Positions 17,793-25,351 of a DNA stretch of 51,423 nt are shown here, piece by piece; position 1 is the first letter of the stretch; each line of letters opens with the position of its first letter. This DNA is from Acetobacter conturbans. Lineage in GTDB: Bacteria > Pseudomonadota > Alphaproteobacteria > Acetobacterales > Acetobacteraceae. The notes under the pieces are model-generated. The model was not told the DNA's origin. It saw only the letters and a list, made by a program, of their open reading frames with translations, and searched no databases. Both the position numbers and the translations under genes were made by a program. The stretch covers positions 1 to 51,423 of the forward strand of contig NZ_WOSY01000017.1 of NCBI RefSeq assembly GCF_011516755.1, read 5' to 3'.

Positions 17793-19898
17793 CTATTGCG
17801 CAGCCCTGACCGGCCGGGGCGGCCCGAGGATCGACCGCACCAGACCGATCTGTTCCGGCGGGCAGCACACATAGGAGCCGGGAGCATCGTCCAGCGGCCA
17901 GACGACAAGCCCCATGTCAGCATAGATCGGCAGGAACGTCTCGCCGACGCGCCAGAACACGGGCCAGCCGCCTTCCTGCAAGGCCAGATCGCGCAGACGC
18001 CAGATCACTGATGCGCTGTCGCCATCATCACCTGCCGGGTCGCCCAGCCCGACGATGAAGGTGCCCCGACGGCGGATCGGCAGACCGGCGGTTCCGGCTT
18101 CACCAGTGAGCAGCCCATGTACCACGCCGCCGGGCAGGCCGGGCAGCGCGTGATCGAGGCCGTAATACCATTCCGCATTCTTCTCGTTCCACGGTCGGAC
18201 CACCACCCGTCCCGGCCGGGCCAGCCGTGCGATCACCAGCAGGGAAAGCATGCCCGCCACGGTCACGATCCAGCGGGCATGACTCCCTTCCGGCACGAAG
18301 AGTTGCCACCAGCTGTCCGTGGCCTCCCGGTGCGTGCCGATGAGCAGCGCGCACCCGATGAGCATGATGAGCGACATGATGGTGGAAAAGGACAGCGGCT
18401 CACTGAGGAGGCGCGCGTGACGGTAGTAGCAGCGCCGGAACGGGGCGATGAGGAAGGCCGAAAAGGCCAGCACGGCGGGAACCGGCAGGGCGTTGCCGCG
18501 CAGGAAGGTCACAGCCGCCGCCACGACCAGCAGGCCGAGCGTCGTGCCCCATGCCAGCGTGACGCGCTGCGAGAGGCCAATGGCCAGAGCGATCAGCGAG
18601 GCTCCGGCGAGAGTCAGGGCATAGCCGCTGACCTGCCGCGAGATGAACATGATGACCTTGGAGCCCGCATGCAGATGCACCGGGTTGAGCAGGGGCAGGA
18701 CCATCAGCAATACGCCGCACAGGGCGACCGCACCGGTCGCGACGGCCACGGAGAAATCGGCCTCGCTCTCCCGCACGACCTGACTGGGCCGACGTTCTTT
18801 TGCCGATCCCTCTCCGGTGCAGGCATTCTTGCGGGCCAGCGCCGCGTCGCCGCGCAGGAACAGTTCATGGGCGGCGAACATGCCACCGGCGATGAACAGC
18901 GGGATGATGTAATAGAACAGACGGAAGACGAGGATGACACCAATGATCTGTGGCTTGGGCATGTACGGCCCGAGGGCGAGCAGCATGGCGCTGTCGAACA
19001 CGCCGAGGCCACCCGGCACGCTGGCGATCAGTCCGGCCGTATAGGATGCGATGTAGATGGCGAGGAACGATCCGTAATCGATCATTCCCGACGGCAGCAG
19101 CACCCATGCGATGGCCGCTGTCGCTGCCATATCCGCAGCCGCGACGACGGTCTGCGCGATGGCCATGGGCACTGAAGGCAGCTCTATCGTCTTGCCGCGG
19201 AAAGTCACTTCCCGCCATTTCAGGCCCGCCAGAATATAGGCGAGAACGCCAAGCCAGAGCGCCACACCCACGCCCGCGATGACCGGGGCCGGAACGCGAC
19301 CGCCCAGCCCCGGCACGGCTCCCGGTTCGAGCAGCAGCACGCTGCCGATCAGCACCGATGCGCCGAGCAGGTAGGTGGCCGAGCAGAAGGCGATGATGTG
19401 GGCGATGGCGAAGGGCGGCAGTCCCCAGTTGCGGTAGAGCCGGAACCGCACGGCCGCGCCAGACACGGCGGAGAAGCCGAGATTGTGGGACAGGACGTAG
19501 GAACAGAAAGCCGCAAAGGCGGTCTTGAGGAAGGACAGGTTTTTGTGCCCGACCTGAATCACGGCCAGCCGGTCGTAGAAGGACAGGATGAAGTAGGACA
19601 GCAGGGTGCAGCCCGCGCCCGCCAGAAGGGCTGTGTGGGGAATCCCGTCCAGAGCGTGGCGGATATCGGCCATGCTGAGCGACTGGACTTCGCGCCGGAC
19701 CACGAGAATGGCGGCGATCATCAGCAGCAGTCCGATGACATGCGGCAGATGCTTCAGCCAGCGTTTCCAGCCTTTGCCCTGCGTGCCCTGCAAGGCGCGG
19801 ACGGCCTGCGCTGCGGCCTCCACACGGGAGACCATGGCGTCTTCAGCCTCCGGAGAAAGCGGAGGCGGCTTTTCTCCCGGTATACGCGTCATTGGCAT
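17793..19898 (-). CDS. mprF: MprF-like lysyl-phosphatidylglycerol flippase/synthase with shortened C-terminus
   Basis: 701-residue inner-membrane protein. Residues about 48-560 form a multi-helix region matching the MprF flippase domain (LSYFILSFYDRLAV, the GFSAVSGAAVRFRLYRNWGL segment, IASVPGGLGVFDSAML). A soluble C-terminal part of about 140 residues resembles the first half of the lysyl-PG synthase domain (FIVGLGDPAGD, VFWRVGETFLPIYADMGL). Full MprF proteins run to about 840-880 residues with a second acyltransferase lobe; it is absent here, and no other frame downstream encodes it before the next gene. The gene starts 10 bases after class I lysyl-tRNA synthetase, the enzyme that would supply its Lys-tRNA substrate. 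Catalysis is therefore uncertain; flipping of a charged lipid remains plausible. Confidence 0.85.
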   Translation of the reverse strand: MPMTRIPGEKPPPLSPEAEDAMVSRVEAAAQAVRALQGTQGKGWKRWLKHLPHVIGLLLMIAAILVVRREVQSLSMADIRHALDGIPHTALLAGAGCTLLSYFILSFYDRLAVIQVGHKNLSFLKTAFAAFCSYVLSHNLGFSAVSGAAVRFRLYRNWGLPPFAIAHIIAFCSATYLLGASVLIGSVLLLEPGAVPGLGGRVPAPVIAGVGVALWLGVLAYILAGLKWREVTFRGKTIELPSVPMAIAQTVVAAADMAATAAIAWVLLPSGMIDYGSFLAIYIASYTAGLIASVPGGLGVFDSAMLLALGPYMPKPQIIGVILVFRLFYYIIPLFIAGGMFAAHELFLRGDAALARKNACTGEGSAKERRPSQVVRESEADFSVAVATGAVALCGVLLMVLPLLNPVHLHAGSKVIMFISRQVSGYALTLAGASLIALAIGLSQRVTLAWGTTLGLLVVAAAVTFLRGNALPVPAVLAFSAFLIAPFRRCYYRHARLLSEPLSFSTIMSLIMLIGCALLIGTHREATDSWWQLFVPEGSHARWIVTVAGMLSLLVIARLARPGRVVVRPWNEKNAEWYYGLDHALPGLPGGVVHGLLTGEAGTAGLPIRRRGTFIVGLGDPAGDDGDSASVIWRLRDLALQEGGWPVFWRVGETFLPIYADMGLVVWPLDDAPGSYVCCPPEQIGLVRSILGPPRPVRAAQ

Positions 19899-19908
19899 GG
19901 GCGCGCCC

Positions 19909-21564
19909 TCAGGCTTCCGCGCTCCGCACCAGTGCCGCTTCGATCAGCGCGATCGTGCCCCGCACGCCGTAAAGCGCGATGAACCCGCCGAAACGCGGCC
20001 CTTCGCTCTGACCAAGCAGCACTTCGTACAGGCAGGTGAACCAGCTTCGCAGCGGCTCGAATTCATGTTTCTTACCAACCTCGAAGACGAGATTCTGAAG
20101 CGATTCCGCCGAGACGTCCTCCCCTTCATAGAGCTTGAGCGACTCTGCCAGATCGACCAGCGCCGCATGTTCCTTTTCGTCCGGCAGCCGGTAGCTTTTC
20201 GCCGGACGCACGAAGTCCGCGTAAAACACGATGGCGCGCTCCACCAGCGTAGCCAGCATCGGATGCGTCTCGGGCGACACGTCCGGATCGTAGCGGCGAA
20301 TGAAGCCCCACATCACTTCCGGCGTCTCGGCATTGGCGACGCTGGCGAGATTCAGCAGCATCCCGAAGGACAATGGGCTGCCTGCGTGCTCGGGAATATG
20401 GCCTGCGTGAAGGAACCATGCAGGATTGGCACAGAGGGCGAGACGATCCGCATCGAGCGTTTCGTCTGCCGCGCCGGTGGCCACGCGGGCCTGAAGCACC
20501 GCGGCTTTTTCGACATGGGAGAGATATTCGTCCGCCGCCTTGGGGATCACGTCGAAGAACAGCCGTTTCGCGCGCTGGGGCTGGTTGAACATATACTGCC
20601 CGAGGCTTTCGGGCGGGGCGTAACGCAGCCATTCCTCGACGGAGAGCCCGTTGCCTTTGGACTTGGAAATCTTCTGGCCATGCTCATCCAGGAACAGTTC
20701 GTAGGTCAGGCCCGCTGGCGGCGTGGAGCCGAGAATGCGGCAGATCCTGCTGGAGAGGCGAACGCTGTCGATCAGGTCCTTGCCGGACATTTCATAATCG
20801 ACGCCGAGGGCATACCAGCGCATGGCCCAGTCGGCCTTCCACTGCATCTTGGCGCCGCCGCCGGTCACGGGCGTTTCGAAATGCTCGCCGTTTTCATCGG
20901 TCCAGAAGACGGTGCCTGCTACCGCATCGACCTTGTCGATATGAACCTGCATGACGTTGCCGGTCTTTGGGTGGATGGGCAGGACGGGGGAGTAGGTCGC
21001 GCGGCGTTCCTCGCCCAGCGTTGGCAAGATGACGGCGCAGATTTCGTCATGCACTTCGAGCACGCGCTTCAGGGCGGCGTCGAAACGGCCGCCGGTGTAA
21101 TACTCCGTGGAAGAGGCGAATTCGTATTCGAAGCCAAATCCGTCGAGGAAGGACCGCAGGCGCGCATTGTTGTGGGCTGCGAAGGAATCATGCGTGCCGA
21201 AGGGATCGGGTACGCGGGTCAGCGGCTTGCCGATGAATTCCATCAGCATCTCGCGCTTCGGCACGTTGTCCGGCACTTTCCGCAACGCGTCCATATCATC
21301 GGAGAACGCGAGCAGGCGGGTGGGGCGACCCGTCAGGGCCATATAGGCCTGACGCACCCAACTGGTGCGGGCGACCTCGCCGAACGTGCCGATGTGCGGG
21401 AGGCCGGACGGACCGTATCCCGTTTCCAGCAAAGCCGGACCATCGCCGCCTTTTGCAGCGACGTGATCGGCGAGTTTCTGCGCTTCCTGAAAGGGCCACG
21501 CTTTGGGCGCTGCCCCGGTCGGCAGGAGGGAATGGCCGGCAGGATTTACGGTTCGGTCTGACAT
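19909..21564 (-). CDS. lysS: Lysyl-tRNA synthetase, class I
   Basis: 551-residue class I LysRS, the archaeal/alphaproteobacterial type unrelated to the class II enzyme of E. coli. The HIGH motif is PHIGTF (56-61), the KMSKS-like motif is KISKSKGNG near residue 295, and the first third carries LLETGYGPSGLPHIGTFGE and LAFSDDMDALRKVPDNVP. An all-helical anticodon-binding domain ends the protein. Length is normal. It is divergent from the DegP-type protease and heads a two-gene unit with the MprF-like protein. Confidence 0.95.
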   Translation of the reverse strand: MSDRTVNPAGHSLLPTGAAPKAWPFQEAQKLADHVAAKGGDGPALLETGYGPSGLPHIGTFGEVARTSWVRQAYMALTGRPTRLLAFSDDMDALRKVPDNVPKREMLMEFIGKPLTRVPDPFGTHDSFAAHNNARLRSFLDGFGFEYEFASSTEYYTGGRFDAALKRVLEVHDEICAVILPTLGEERRATYSPVLPIHPKTGNVMQVHIDKVDAVAGTVFWTDENGEHFETPVTGGGAKMQWKADWAMRWYALGVDYEMSGKDLIDSVRLSSRICRILGSTPPAGLTYELFLDEHGQKISKSKGNGLSVEEWLRYAPPESLGQYMFNQPQRAKRLFFDVIPKAADEYLSHVEKAAVLQARVATGAADETLDADRLALCANPAWFLHAGHIPEHAGSPLSFGMLLNLASVANAETPEVMWGFIRRYDPDVSPETHPMLATLVERAIVFYADFVRPAKSYRLPDEKEHAALVDLAESLKLYEGEDVSAESLQNLVFEVGKKHEFEPLRSWFTCLYEVLLGQSEGPRFGGFIALYGVRGTIALIEAALVRSAEA

Positions 21565-21706
21565 GAGGCCGGAAGCTAGGAACAGAGCAGCGTCTGGTCA
21601 ATTCAAATCACGCGCCCGCGACGATACCACGAGGCTGTCACATTGCCTCACGCTGCGTTATGTAAAATGAATACTCCGTATTTTTTCAGTCAAAGACCGC
21701 TATTTC

Positions 21707-23251
21707 ATGTTCCAGACCGGCCCAGCCCGCTCCCTTCTGCTCTCTTTCGGCCTCTCCGCCGTCCTGTGCGCCTCAAGCATCCTTTCGCCCGCCCGCGCGG
21801 AACCGGAAGCGGCCCCGGTGCCGAAGGTCGTCATGGATGCACATGGCATTCCGGACAGTTTCGCCGATCTGGCGGACCGCCTTCTTCCGGCGGTGGTCAA
21901 TGTCTCGACCACCCAGACGCTGAAGGGCGATTCGGACGAAGATGATGAGGAGGGCGAGGAAGGCCCCCAGATTCCCGAATTCCCGCGCGGCTCGCCGTTC
22001 GAGAAATTTTTCCACGATTTCATGAACCGCCAGAACGCCCCCAACGCGCCGCCCCGCAAGATGCAGGCGCTCGGCTCCGGCTTCATCATCGACCCGACGG
22101 GTTACGTGGTGACCAACAACCACGTTATCCGCAAGGCAGACCGCATCACCGTTACATTGCAGGACAACACAGTCCTCACCGCCAAGGTGATCGGCCATGA
22201 CGACCGCACCGATCTTGCCCTGCTGAAGGTCACTTCGGCGCATCCCCTCCCCTTCGTGTCTTTCGGAGACAGCGACACGGCCCGTGTCGGCAACTGGGTG
22301 CTGGCGATCGGCAATCCGTTCGGCCTGTCCGGCACGGTGACGGCAGGTATCGTCTCCTCACGCGGGCGCAATATCGAGCAGGGGCCGTATGATGACTTCA
22401 TCCAGACCGATGCGCCCATAAACAAGGGCAACTCAGGCGGTCCGCTGTTCGACATGCATGGAGCAGTCATCGGGGTGAACACAGCGATCTATTCTCCTTC
22501 GGGCGGATCGGTGGGAATCGGCTTTTCCATTCCGGCCAACGAGGCGCGGGGCATCATCGAGCAGCTTCGCAAGACCGGGCATGTGTCGCGCGGATGGATT
22601 GGCGTGCGCATTCAGGACGTTTCGCAGGAAATCGCTGACGGGCTCGGGCTGAAACAGGCCAAAGGCGCCCTGATCGCGGGTGTGGACGACAAGGGGCCTG
22701 CCGCAGCGGCGAAGCTTGCGACGGGCGACGTGATACAGGGGCTGAACGGCAAGCCCATCGAGGGGCGCTCATTGCCCCGCCTCATCGCCGATCTGCCTGT
22801 CGGGTCACAGGCGACGCTATCCGTCTGGCGTCATGGAAAGACGATGGATCTGCCCATCACCATCGGTGCGCTGCCGGAGCCGAAGGAAGCGGCGGCATCC
22901 GATCAGGGGCAGAAGAAAGAAACCAAACCCTCCGACAAGTCCGTGGATCTTGGAGGATTCGGCTTCAGGGCAGGCACCATTACGGATGAACTGCGACGCA
23001 AATTCCGCCTGTCCGACGACCAGAAAGGCGTCGTCATCACCGATGTCACCGATGGTGGTCCGGCGGCGGAACGCGGGCTGAAGCCTGGCGATGTCATCAC
23101 CGAGATCCAGCAGGTGCCGGTCAGCACGGCCGCCGATTTGCGCAAGGGCATTGACGCCGCGAAAAAAGCCCAGAAACACTCGGTTCTGCTGCTGGTTCGC
23201 GACATGGACGGCCTGCGCTGGGTTCCATTCCCTCTGGACGCCACCCACTGA
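21707..23251 (+). CDS. degP: DegP/HtrA-family periplasmic serine protease
   Basis: 514-residue envelope quality-control protease. A signal peptide covers about residues 1-31 (ends in SPARA). The trypsin-like domain has the catalytic triad His139 (TNNHVI), Asp169 (DRTDLALLK) and Ser243 (GNSGGPLFD). Two PDZ domains follow at about 295-390 and 425-510, the second containing GGPAAERGLKPGDVITEI. An acidic insert (DSDEDDEEGEEGPQ) before the protease domain corresponds to the flexible LA-loop region. It is divergent from lysS; the upstream gap has a small inverted repeat (GAGGC at 21631, GCCTC at 21645). Confidence 0.93.
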   Translation: MFQTGPARSLLLSFGLSAVLCASSILSPARAEPEAAPVPKVVMDAHGIPDSFADLADRLLPAVVNVSTTQTLKGDSDEDDEEGEEGPQIPEFPRGSPFEKFFHDFMNRQNAPNAPPRKMQALGSGFIIDPTGYVVTNNHVIRKADRITVTLQDNTVLTAKVIGHDDRTDLALLKVTSAHPLPFVSFGDSDTARVGNWVLAIGNPFGLSGTVTAGIVSSRGRNIEQGPYDDFIQTDAPINKGNSGGPLFDMHGAVIGVNTAIYSPSGGSVGIGFSIPANEARGIIEQLRKTGHVSRGWIGVRIQDVSQEIADGLGLKQAKGALIAGVDDKGPAAAAKLATGDVIQGLNGKPIEGRSLPRLIADLPVGSQATLSVWRHGKTMDLPITIGALPEPKEAAASDQGQKKETKPSDKSVDLGGFGFRAGTITDELRRKFRLSDDQKGVVITDVTDGGPAAERGLKPGDVITEIQQVPVSTAADLRKGIDAAKKAQKHSVLLLVRDMDGLRWVPFPLDATH

Positions 23252-23252
23252 G

Positions 23253-23384
23253 ATGTGGTCTGGCGAAAAGACGAGGAGTCAGGTGATGTTTTTCTCTCGA
23301 CAATCGCCGGGCCTGAGCCGGGCGGCGCATCCTGCGGGCCTTCCGGCCCCGGACGGGATGGGCAAGAAGCAGGTGGAGCTCTGA
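23253..23384 (+). CDS. Possible 43-residue peptide between degP and the ModE-like gene
   Basis: A 43-codon frame starts one base after the degP stop and ends directly before the ATG of the ModE-like regulator. Codon third positions are mostly G or C, as in the neighbours, and ribosomes could pass from degP into it and on into the regulator. There is no recognisable domain and no strong ribosome site at its own ATG. It may only be a leader for the downstream gene. Confidence 0.25.
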   Translation: MWSGEKTRSQVMFFSRQSPGLSRAAHPAGLPAPDGMGKKQVEL

Positions 23385-23744
23385 ATGGCTGAAGTACGTC
23401 TGACCATGCGGATCGACGTGGACGGCCACCCGGCGCTGGGACACGGCAAGATCCGCCTTCTCGAACATGTGGGCGAGACCGGTTCCATTTCCGCGGCCGG
23501 GCGGGCGATGGGCATGTCCTATCGGCGTGCGTGGTTGCTGATCGACTCGCTGAACAACCAGTTTCGCAATCCGGTCGTGGCGACGAAGCCCGGCGGTGGT
23601 GGCGGTGCGCAGCTCACCGAGATGGGCCGCACGGTCATCCGGTGTTACCGCGACGCCGAGCGTGACGCTGGGATTGGCGCGAAAACGCCTCTGGCGGAGC
23701 TGGGCACTCTTGTGAAGCGCCCTCAAAAAGCCCCATCGCAGTGA
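23385..23744 (+). CDS. ModE-type winged-helix regulator (DNA-binding domain only)
   Basis: 119-residue protein equal to the N-terminal DNA-binding domain of ModE: ALGHGKIRLLEHVGETGSIS, AAGRAMGMSYRRAWLLIDSL as the winged helix-turn-helix, and GGGGGAQLTEMGRTVIRCYR. The molybdate-binding Mop domains of full ModE are absent. The start follows GGTGGAG. The last bases overlap the opgD GTG, so the regulator is translated together with the glucan genes. No molybdate transport genes are nearby, so the target may not be molybdenum-related. Confidence 0.85.
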   Translation: MAEVRLTMRIDVDGHPALGHGKIRLLEHVGETGSISAAGRAMGMSYRRAWLLIDSLNNQFRNPVVATKPGGGGGAQLTEMGRTVIRCYRDAERDAGIGAKTPLAELGTLVKRPQKAPSQ

Positions 23745-25351
23745 CAGACAGTGACAATACGCCCACCACACTGAACAGAGCCGGGAGAATAAAAAGCGTG
23801 TCTTCATCAGTCTTCCGTCGCGACCTTCTTCGCGCGGGAAGTGGCGCCGCACTGGCTGCCCTCACGGCCGATCTGTTCAGCACGTCGGCCCATGCGGCGG
23901 ACGCTCCCGCAGTGACGGCTCCCACACCGTTCGATAACAGTACGGTTCCGCAGATCGCCCGCCGTCTGGCCTCCCGTGCCTACAGCGCCCCGGACCAGTC
24001 GCTGCCTAAGGCCATCTCGAGTCTGAATTTCGACCAGTTCCGGTCCATTGAATACCGCGCCGATCAGGCTCTGTGGCATAGCCAGAACCTTGCGTTCGAC
24101 GTGGAGTTCTTCCCGCGCGGCTTCCTGTATCCGCAGCGTATCGAAATGTATGAAGTGGTGGACGGTAAGTCCGCTCCTGTTCCCTACAATCCCGACATGT
24201 TCAGCTATGGCGACCCCATGCTGCGGGTGACGGACGATCTCGGCTTCGCCGGGCTGCGTCTGCGCTATGCCATCAACACGCCGGGCGTGATGGAAGAATG
24301 CGCCGTGTTCCTTGGCGCTTCCTATTTCCGCGCCGTCGCCAAAGGGCAGAATTACGGCCTGTCGGCACGCGGTTTCGCCGACGGGACCGGTGATCCGAAG
24401 GGCGAGGAATTCGCCATCTTCCGCTCTTTCTGGCTGGAAAAACCTCAGCCGGGAGTCGATTCGGTGGTGATTCACGCGCTGCTGGACAGCCCCTCCGTCA
24501 CAGGCGCGTTCCGCTTCACCATCCGTCCCGGCGAGACGACCATCTTTGACGTGCAGTCGAGTTTCTTCCCGCGCGTGAAGATGGATCAGGCTGGAATCGC
24601 CGCGCTCACCGGCATGTTCTATTTCGACGCCAACGACCGCAATCATGTGGATGACTGGCGTCCTGCTGCGCATGACAGTGAGGCGCTCCAGATCTGGACC
24701 GGGTCCGATCAGGAGCTTTACCGCCCGTTGCGCAATCCGCTCGACCTCCAGTTCTCGGCTTTCAGCGACATCTCTCCGCGTGGATTCGGCCTGATGCAGC
24801 GTCGGCGCGCCTTCCATGATTTCGAGGATCTCGCCCTCAATTATGAGAAGCGCCCGTCCCTGTGGATTGAACCGATCGGCGACTGGGGCGGTGGCTCCGT
24901 CGATCTGGTGGAGATCCCGACGCCGAACGAGGTCAACGACAACATCGTGTCGTTCTGGCGTCCGAAGGAGCCGCTTCAGGCGGGTCATGAATACAGCTAC
25001 ACCTACCGGATGTACTGGGGATGGGATGTGCCGTTCCCCACGCAACTGGCCCGTGTCAGCGCCACCCGGGTTGGGGCGGTGACGGACCATAAGGAAGGTC
25101 GCTTCTTCGCCATCGACTTCACGGGTGGCCCGGTGGCCAACACCAAGCCGGACGCGCGCTTCCATCTTGTTCCGCAGACATCTGCGGGCACGATCAAGAA
25201 CGTGGTGGTTGAGCCGAATCCCAACACCAACGGCTGGCGCACGACGTTCGAATTCTATCCCGCCGATACGAAGCTGGCGGAAATGAGTGTCGTCCTCGCC
25301 AGCGACACCGGACCGGTTTCAGAACAATGGATGTATCGTTGGACACCGTGA
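23741..25351 (+). CDS. opgD: Periplasmic glucan biosynthesis protein, OpgD/OpgG family, Tat-exported
   Basis: 536-residue periplasmic protein acting on the beta-glucan backbone of osmoregulated periplasmic glucans. A Tat signal (VFRRDLLRAGSGAALAAL, cleavage near AHAAD) marks it as OpgD-like, since OpgG uses Sec. Core family segments are LNFDQFRSIEYRADQALW, FFPRGFLYPQRIEMYEV, SARGFADGTGDPKGEEF and YTYRMYWG. The annotated GTG at 23741 overlaps the regulator stop (GTGA); a GTG at 23798 after GGGAG would give a shorter, typical Tat n-region and is a good alternative. The end overlaps opgH by 25 bases. Confidence 0.93.
   Translation: MTDSDNTPTTLNRAGRIKSVSSSVFRRDLLRAGSGAALAALTADLFSTSAHAADAPAVTAPTPFDNSTVPQIARRLASRAYSAPDQSLPKAISSLNFDQFRSIEYRADQALWHSQNLAFDVEFFPRGFLYPQRIEMYEVVDGKSAPVPYNPDMFSYGDPMLRVTDDLGFAGLRLRYAINTPGVMEECAVFLGASYFRAVAKGQNYGLSARGFADGTGDPKGEEFAIFRSFWLEKPQPGVDSVVIHALLDSPSVTGAFRFTIRPGETTIFDVQSSFFPRVKMDQAGIAALTGMFYFDANDRNHVDDWRPAAHDSEALQIWTGSDQELYRPLRNPLDLQFSAFSDISPRGFGLMQRRRAFHDFEDLALNYEKRPSLWIEPIGDWGGGSVDLVEIPTPNEVNDNIVSFWRPKEPLQAGHEYSYTYRMYWGWDVPFPTQLARVSATRVGAVTDHKEGRFFAIDFTGGPVANTKPDARFHLVPQTSAGTIKNVVVEPNPNTNGWRTTFEFYPADTKLAEMSVVLASDTGPVSEQWMYRWTP

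Noticed and set aside
17579..17923. Frameshifted continuation of the MprF synthase domain
   Set aside because: The other minus-strand frame here gives an Arg/Ser/Pro-rich sequence without synthase motifs, so the short C-terminus is not explained by one frameshift.
18117..19175. Long open frames opposite mprF (also 19606-21561 opposite lysS, 29181-31169 opposite comEC, 23807-25165 opposite opgD, 25255-26556 opposite opgH, 4611-5519 opposite pepA)
   Set aside because: They are antisense shadows in GC-rich DNA: His/Arg/Gln-rich translations with no domains, lying fully across well-identified genes.
21631..21649. GAGGC/GCCTC inverted repeat between lysS and degP as an operator
   Set aside because: Five-base arms are too short to separate from chance.
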